Position numbers and translations under genes: made by a program
Part shown: piece by piece, positions 7,258 to 8,976 of the stretch
How positions within the stretch are numbered: the first letter of the stretch is position 1
How the letters are laid out: each line of letters starts with the position of its first letter
Origin: Candidatus Aminicenantota bacterium
GTDB taxonomy: Bacteria > Acidobacteriota > Aminicenantia > Aminicenantales > Aminicenantaceae
Assembly: GCA_030607635.1 (NCBI GenBank)
Contig: JAUWJP010000052.1
Coordinates: 1-8,976 of the forward strand
Length of the DNA stretch: 8,976 bases
Direction: 5' to 3'
The notes under the pieces: generated by a model
Told to the model about the DNA's origin: nothing
Databases searched by the model: none
The model's input: the letters and a program-made list of their open reading frames with translations, nothing else

Positions 7258-7768
7258 GCTTTCTTCTCCATCTCTTCCTTTCCTCAAGTCCGAGCTTCTT
7301 TAGGTAAAAATATTGTTTCTGACTTGGATTCATTTTTTTGGTTTCTTTTTTAAGAGCAGCAAGAGAAGGATGATGAGCCTCATCAACCTCATAAGTAATT
7401 GCTCCTTCTTTACAAGCTTCAATACACCTGGGTCTTCCCCCGCAGAGGTCGCAAACATAAACAAAATCATTGAATATTTCAATCGCTCCTATCGGGCAGG
7501 CTTTCCTGCAAACTCCACAGAGTGTACATAATGTTTGTGAAACAACCACTTCTCCGAGGGAACCTATGGTTATGGCATTTTCGGGGCAGCAGTCACAATA
7601 GCGCTCCTTGCATTGATTGCACACAACCGCACCATCAATTCCGATCTCGTATAAATTCATAGCTTTTATCCTGGATATGTGGTTATTGATCCTTCCGGAA
7701 CGGAAGAAGGCGCAGGCAGTCTCGCACCTTCTACATCCAGTACATTTGCTAATATCGACTCTGATCAC
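7250..7768 (-). CDS. Four-cluster [4Fe-4S] ferredoxin-like electron carrier for AOR
   Basis: This 172-residue iron-sulfur protein of the CooF/HydN/DmsB-like kind probably carries electrons to or from the AOR encoded directly downstream. Four cysteine groups are visible: C9/C12/C15/C19; C50/C53/C58/C61 with an extra C60; C81/C84/C87/C91 followed by P; and C106/C109/C115/C119. Groups two and four depart from the usual spacing: two rather than three residues between the last cysteines of group two, and a CxxC-x5-C in group four. No signal peptide is present, so it is cytoplasmic. The C-terminus (140-172) is strongly basic and lacks cysteines; it could dock on AOR (inference). The start is GTG at 7768, supported by AGGAG six bases upstream and by the family-like opening MIRVDISKCTGC. 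The stop overlaps the AOR start by eight bases. Confidence 0.92.
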   Translation of the reverse strand: MIRVDISKCTGCRRCETACAFFRSGRINNHISRIKAMNLYEIGIDGAVVCNQCKERYCDCCPENAITIGSLGEVVVSQTLCTLCGVCRKACPIGAIEIFNDFVYVCDLCGGRPRCIEACKEGAITYEVDEAHHPSLAALKKETKKMNPSQKQYFYLKKLGLEERKRWRRKHA

Positions 7769-7774
7769 CTTTGT

Positions 7775-7779
7775 CTCCT
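7775..7779 (-). promoter_or_regulatory. Ribosome binding site fixing the ferredoxin GTG start
   Basis: AGGAG on the minus strand is separated by six bases from GTG 7766-7768. No ATG lies nearby that would keep the first CxxCxxC group, so this site decides for the GTG start. Confidence 0.7.
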
Positions 7780-7833
7780 AGTCGCAGAGGTCACGTTACG
7801 AAAATAGGGGGATGTTAGTTCTTGATCCCGTTC

Positions 7834-8106
7834 TTATTCAATTACCTCAAGTCGAAATTGGACAAGTCCTTTTGGATCCGGGCAGGAAAAATTTTTAACT
7901 TTCTTTACCCAGTGTCCTTCTTCTAAACTATCTCTGACGGACAAAATGGGAAAGATTGGCATCATACTTTGTAACGCCCAGATACAGACATGCATACCTT
8001 CGGGAACATAAAGTTTGGAATCCTCTACATAAAAATGGTCACCTACCAGCACAGGAAGGTTGCAGGAGCCGTCAATCCTTTCAACACTCACCTTTATTTT
8101 TGCCAT
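7834..8106 (-). CDS. TIGR04076-like small protein at the head of the AOR operon
   Basis: This 90-residue cytoplasmic protein of unknown biochemical function matches the general pattern I recall for the TIGR04076 family. The pattern is an N-terminal beta strand (KIKVSVERIDG), then a Cys (C15), a VGD.F turn (21-25), a central C-x3-L-x2-M-P stretch (C41 to P50, HVCIWALQSMMP), and a Cys-Pro-Asp-Pro near the end (75-78) before a terminal beta strand. C15, C41 and C75 are candidates for metal, cofactor or disulfide roles. AGGAGAG lies five bases before ATG 8106. The stop is 65 bases upstream of the ferredoxin start, with no terminator between them, so it is likely the first gene of the AOR transcript. 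A role as chaperone or cofactor helper of AOR is only a guess from position. The family assignment rests on memory of the pattern, not a search. Confidence 0.75.
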   Translation of the reverse strand: MAKIKVSVERIDGSCNLPVLVGDHFYVEDSKLYVPEGMHVCIWALQSMMPIFPILSVRDSLEEGHWVKKVKNFSCPDPKGLVQFRLEVIE

Positions 8107-8175
8107 ATTTACTCTCCTGATAAAGCTTTTTGATTGTAATCATAAACGCTAATAGATGGCAAATGATTTTTAAAT

Positions 8176-8241
8176 GGGGGCAGGTCTTACTTTTTAAATT
8201 GTGTTTATATAAGCAAAAGCAAAAAGCAAGACCTGATCCCC
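8176..8241. repeat. Imperfect inverted-repeat (REP/MITE-like) element
   Basis: The left arm GGGGGCAGGTCTTACTTTTT (8176-8195) pairs with the reverse complement of 8221-8241. They differ by one substitution at the TT/AC step and a small mismatch plus an indel after the terminal GGGG. A 25-base AT-rich centre includes GCAAAAGC-type short repeats. Ends of the kind GGGG..CAGGTCTT resemble palindromes I remember being scattered near REP-associated tyrosine transposases in environmental genomes. No transposase is present here, so it would be non-autonomous. There is only one copy in this window. Confidence 0.6.
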
Positions 8242-8255
8242 ACTAAGTGAAAAAC

Positions 8256-8284
8256 TTGACATCTGTAAAATTCTATACTATAGA
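8256..8284 (+). promoter_or_regulatory. Sigma70-like promoter of the 3-hydroxyacyl-CoA dehydrogenase gene
   Basis: A perfect -35 TTGACA (8256-8261) is followed after 17 bases by TATAGA (8279-8284). The predicted transcript would start near 8291, giving a leader of about 85 bases before ATG 8376. It begins 14 bases after the end of the inverted-repeat element. Confidence 0.75.
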
Positions 8285-8322
8285 GAACAACCGTCCTAAT
8301 AAATCGGGACAGCACTTTTCGG

Positions 8323-8340
8323 GATACAATGGGAAGTATC
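8323..8340. promoter_or_regulatory. Candidate operator dyad in the dehydrogenase leader
   Basis: GATAC (8323-8327) and GTATC (8336-8340) form a perfect five-base dyad with an eight-base spacer, between the promoter and the ribosome binding site. A repressor could bind here. The arms are short, so chance is a real alternative. Confidence 0.25.
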
Positions 8341-8375
8341 GATAAGCTTAAAAGAAAACCATAAGGAGGAGTATT

Positions 8376-8976
8376 ATGGCCTGGGAAATTTTTGGGCGAA
8401 CAATCAATAAAGTAGGAGTGATTGGTTCCGGCAATATCGGACCAGACATTGCTCTTTATTTCAGCAAGGTTTTTCTTGGGCATGGGGTTCCTGTTGTAGT
8501 GGTAGACATAGCTGAGGTAGCACTAAAATCTGGAGAAGCCCGAGTCAAAGGAAAATTGGGCAGGGGAGTTAAAACAGGAGCATTCAAAAAAGATGAGGCA
8601 GATTCAATGATGGCCAACATCTCTTGGACAACAGAGTATTCGCAGCTAAAAGGCGCTGATTTAGTGATCGAGGCGGCAACAGAAGATAAAACGATAAAAG
8701 GCAAAATCTTCTCTGAAGTTGAGAAGATTTGTTCCGAGAAAGCGATTCTTGCTTCGAACTCTTCTCATTTGGAACCCGAATCCATTTTCGAAGAAACCAA
8801 GAACAAAAAAACATGCCTGGTCGTCCACTACTTTTTCCCTGCCGAGCGGAGTATCATCGTCGAGATCGTTCCAGGAAAAGATACTTCATCCGAGATAGCA
8901 AATTTTTTAATGAAATTCTATGAAGAAATCGGCAAGGCACCAATCAAGGTAAAAAGTCGATATGGATATGCGCTAG
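8376..8976 (+). CDS. 3-hydroxyacyl-CoA dehydrogenase, NAD-binding part (C-terminus outside window)
   Basis: This enzyme would oxidise an L-3-hydroxyacyl-CoA to the 3-ketoacyl-CoA with NAD+, as in beta-oxidation or its reverse. 200 residues are visible without a stop. The Rossmann motif is GSGNIG (17-22), followed by an acidic residue at the end of the second strand (D44) that favours NAD. EAATED (99-104) and SNSS (127-130) match the family's EA..E and SNTS motifs. By alignment with human HADH, S130, H151 and E163 correspond to S137, H158 and E170, so the catalytic residues are kept. However, the usual HFFNP motif reads HYFFP (151-155), replacing the Asn with Phe. The start ATG 8376 has AAGGAGGA five bases upstream. 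The gene is divergent from the AOR operon with its own promoter. The C-terminal dimerisation domain is beyond the edge, and the acyl substrate is unknown. Confidence 0.9.
   Translation, partial: MAWEIFGRTINKVGVIGSGNIGPDIALYFSKVFLGHGVPVVVVDIAEVALKSGEARVKGKLGRGVKTGAFKKDEADSMMANISWTTEYSQLKGADLVIEAATEDKTIKGKIFSEVEKICSEKAILASNSSHLEPESIFEETKNKKTCLVVHYFFPAERSIIVEIVPGKDTSSEIANFLMKFYEEIGKAPIKVKSRYGYAL

Larger units (their letters stand above)
8107..8375. other. Divergent intergenic region between AOR operon and acyl-CoA dehydrogenase gene
   Basis: This 269-base region must hold the promoters of both divergent units. The plus-direction promoter is clear (8256-8284). For the minus direction I see only weak candidates: TATGAT at 8139-8144 has no good -35 at proper spacing. 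It also contains the 66-base inverted-repeat element (8176-8241) and a dyad in the plus-strand leader (8323-8340). I find no open frame or RNA gene. Confidence 0.7.

Noticed and set aside
7258..7287. Upstream start for AOR at 7287
   Set aside because: It adds ten residues unlike any AOR start; ATG 7257 has a GGAG site at good distance and begins the family pattern.
8139..8167. TATGAT as -10 of the AOR operon promoter
   Set aside because: No acceptable -35 sits 16-18 bases upstream; TTGCCA is only 12 bases away.
8211..8230. Short GCAAAA repeats suggesting a CRISPR-like or tandem array
   Set aside because: Only two or three irregular units of 6-8 bases inside the inverted repeat, without spacers.
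8205..8814. Several minus-strand open frames opposite the dehydrogenase gene
   Set aside because: The plus strand encodes a dehydrogenase with all motifs in one frame and a strong promoter and ribosome binding site; the others are shadows.

Overview
The window is a moderate-GC bacterial segment, probably from an uncultured anaerobe. The clues are a tungsten/molybdenum-type aldehyde:ferredoxin oxidoreductase with a multi-cluster ferredoxin, a membrane-anchored eukaryote-like Ser/Thr kinase with an N-terminal zinc ribbon, an S9 peptidase lipoprotein, and repeat and transposon debris. Lineages with this kind of gene set include Aminicenantes/Acidobacteriota, KSB1-like phyla and former Deltaproteobacteria. 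I cannot place it more precisely from sequence alone.

Layout. Nearly everything is on the minus strand. 1-1276 is the N-terminal 425 residues of a Pkn-type kinase, cut by the window edge, with a good sigma70-like promoter (1304-1332). 1460-3376 is an S9 prolyl-oligopeptidase-family lipoprotein followed by a likely terminator (1383-1425). 3444-3686 is a small helix-hairpin-helix (Cdd1-like) protein. 3687-4102 has no intact gene, but it holds the C-terminal remnant of an IS91-like transposase (3921-4079). 4103-8106 is a four-gene co-directional cluster, in transcription order: a TIGR04076-like small protein, a four-cluster ferredoxin with a GTG start, an aldehyde ferredoxin oxidoreductase (AOR), and an NSS-family sodium:solute symporter-like transporter. 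8107-8375 is a divergent intergenic region with a 66-bp imperfect inverted repeat, a strong promoter and a small dyad. 8376-8976 is the start of a plus-strand 3-hydroxyacyl-CoA dehydrogenase, cut by the right edge.

How the genes may work together (inference). The cluster looks like an amino-acid or organic-acid catabolic module: the transporter imports a substrate, AOR oxidises a derived aldehyde to the acid, and electrons pass to the ferredoxin. The small TIGR04076-like protein leads the transcript and may be an accessory factor. The secreted peptidase and the acyl-CoA dehydrogenase nearby fit a peptide/amino-acid fermenting lifestyle, but they are separate transcription units.

Main points for a second look: a single-base frameshift in the AOR gene that displaces a well-conserved C-terminal tail (restored end 5462); an NSS transporter whose sodium-site residues look altered; the small protein at the head of the AOR operon; and the palindromic REP/MITE-like element between the divergent promoters. 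I found no CRISPR array, rRNA or tRNA.
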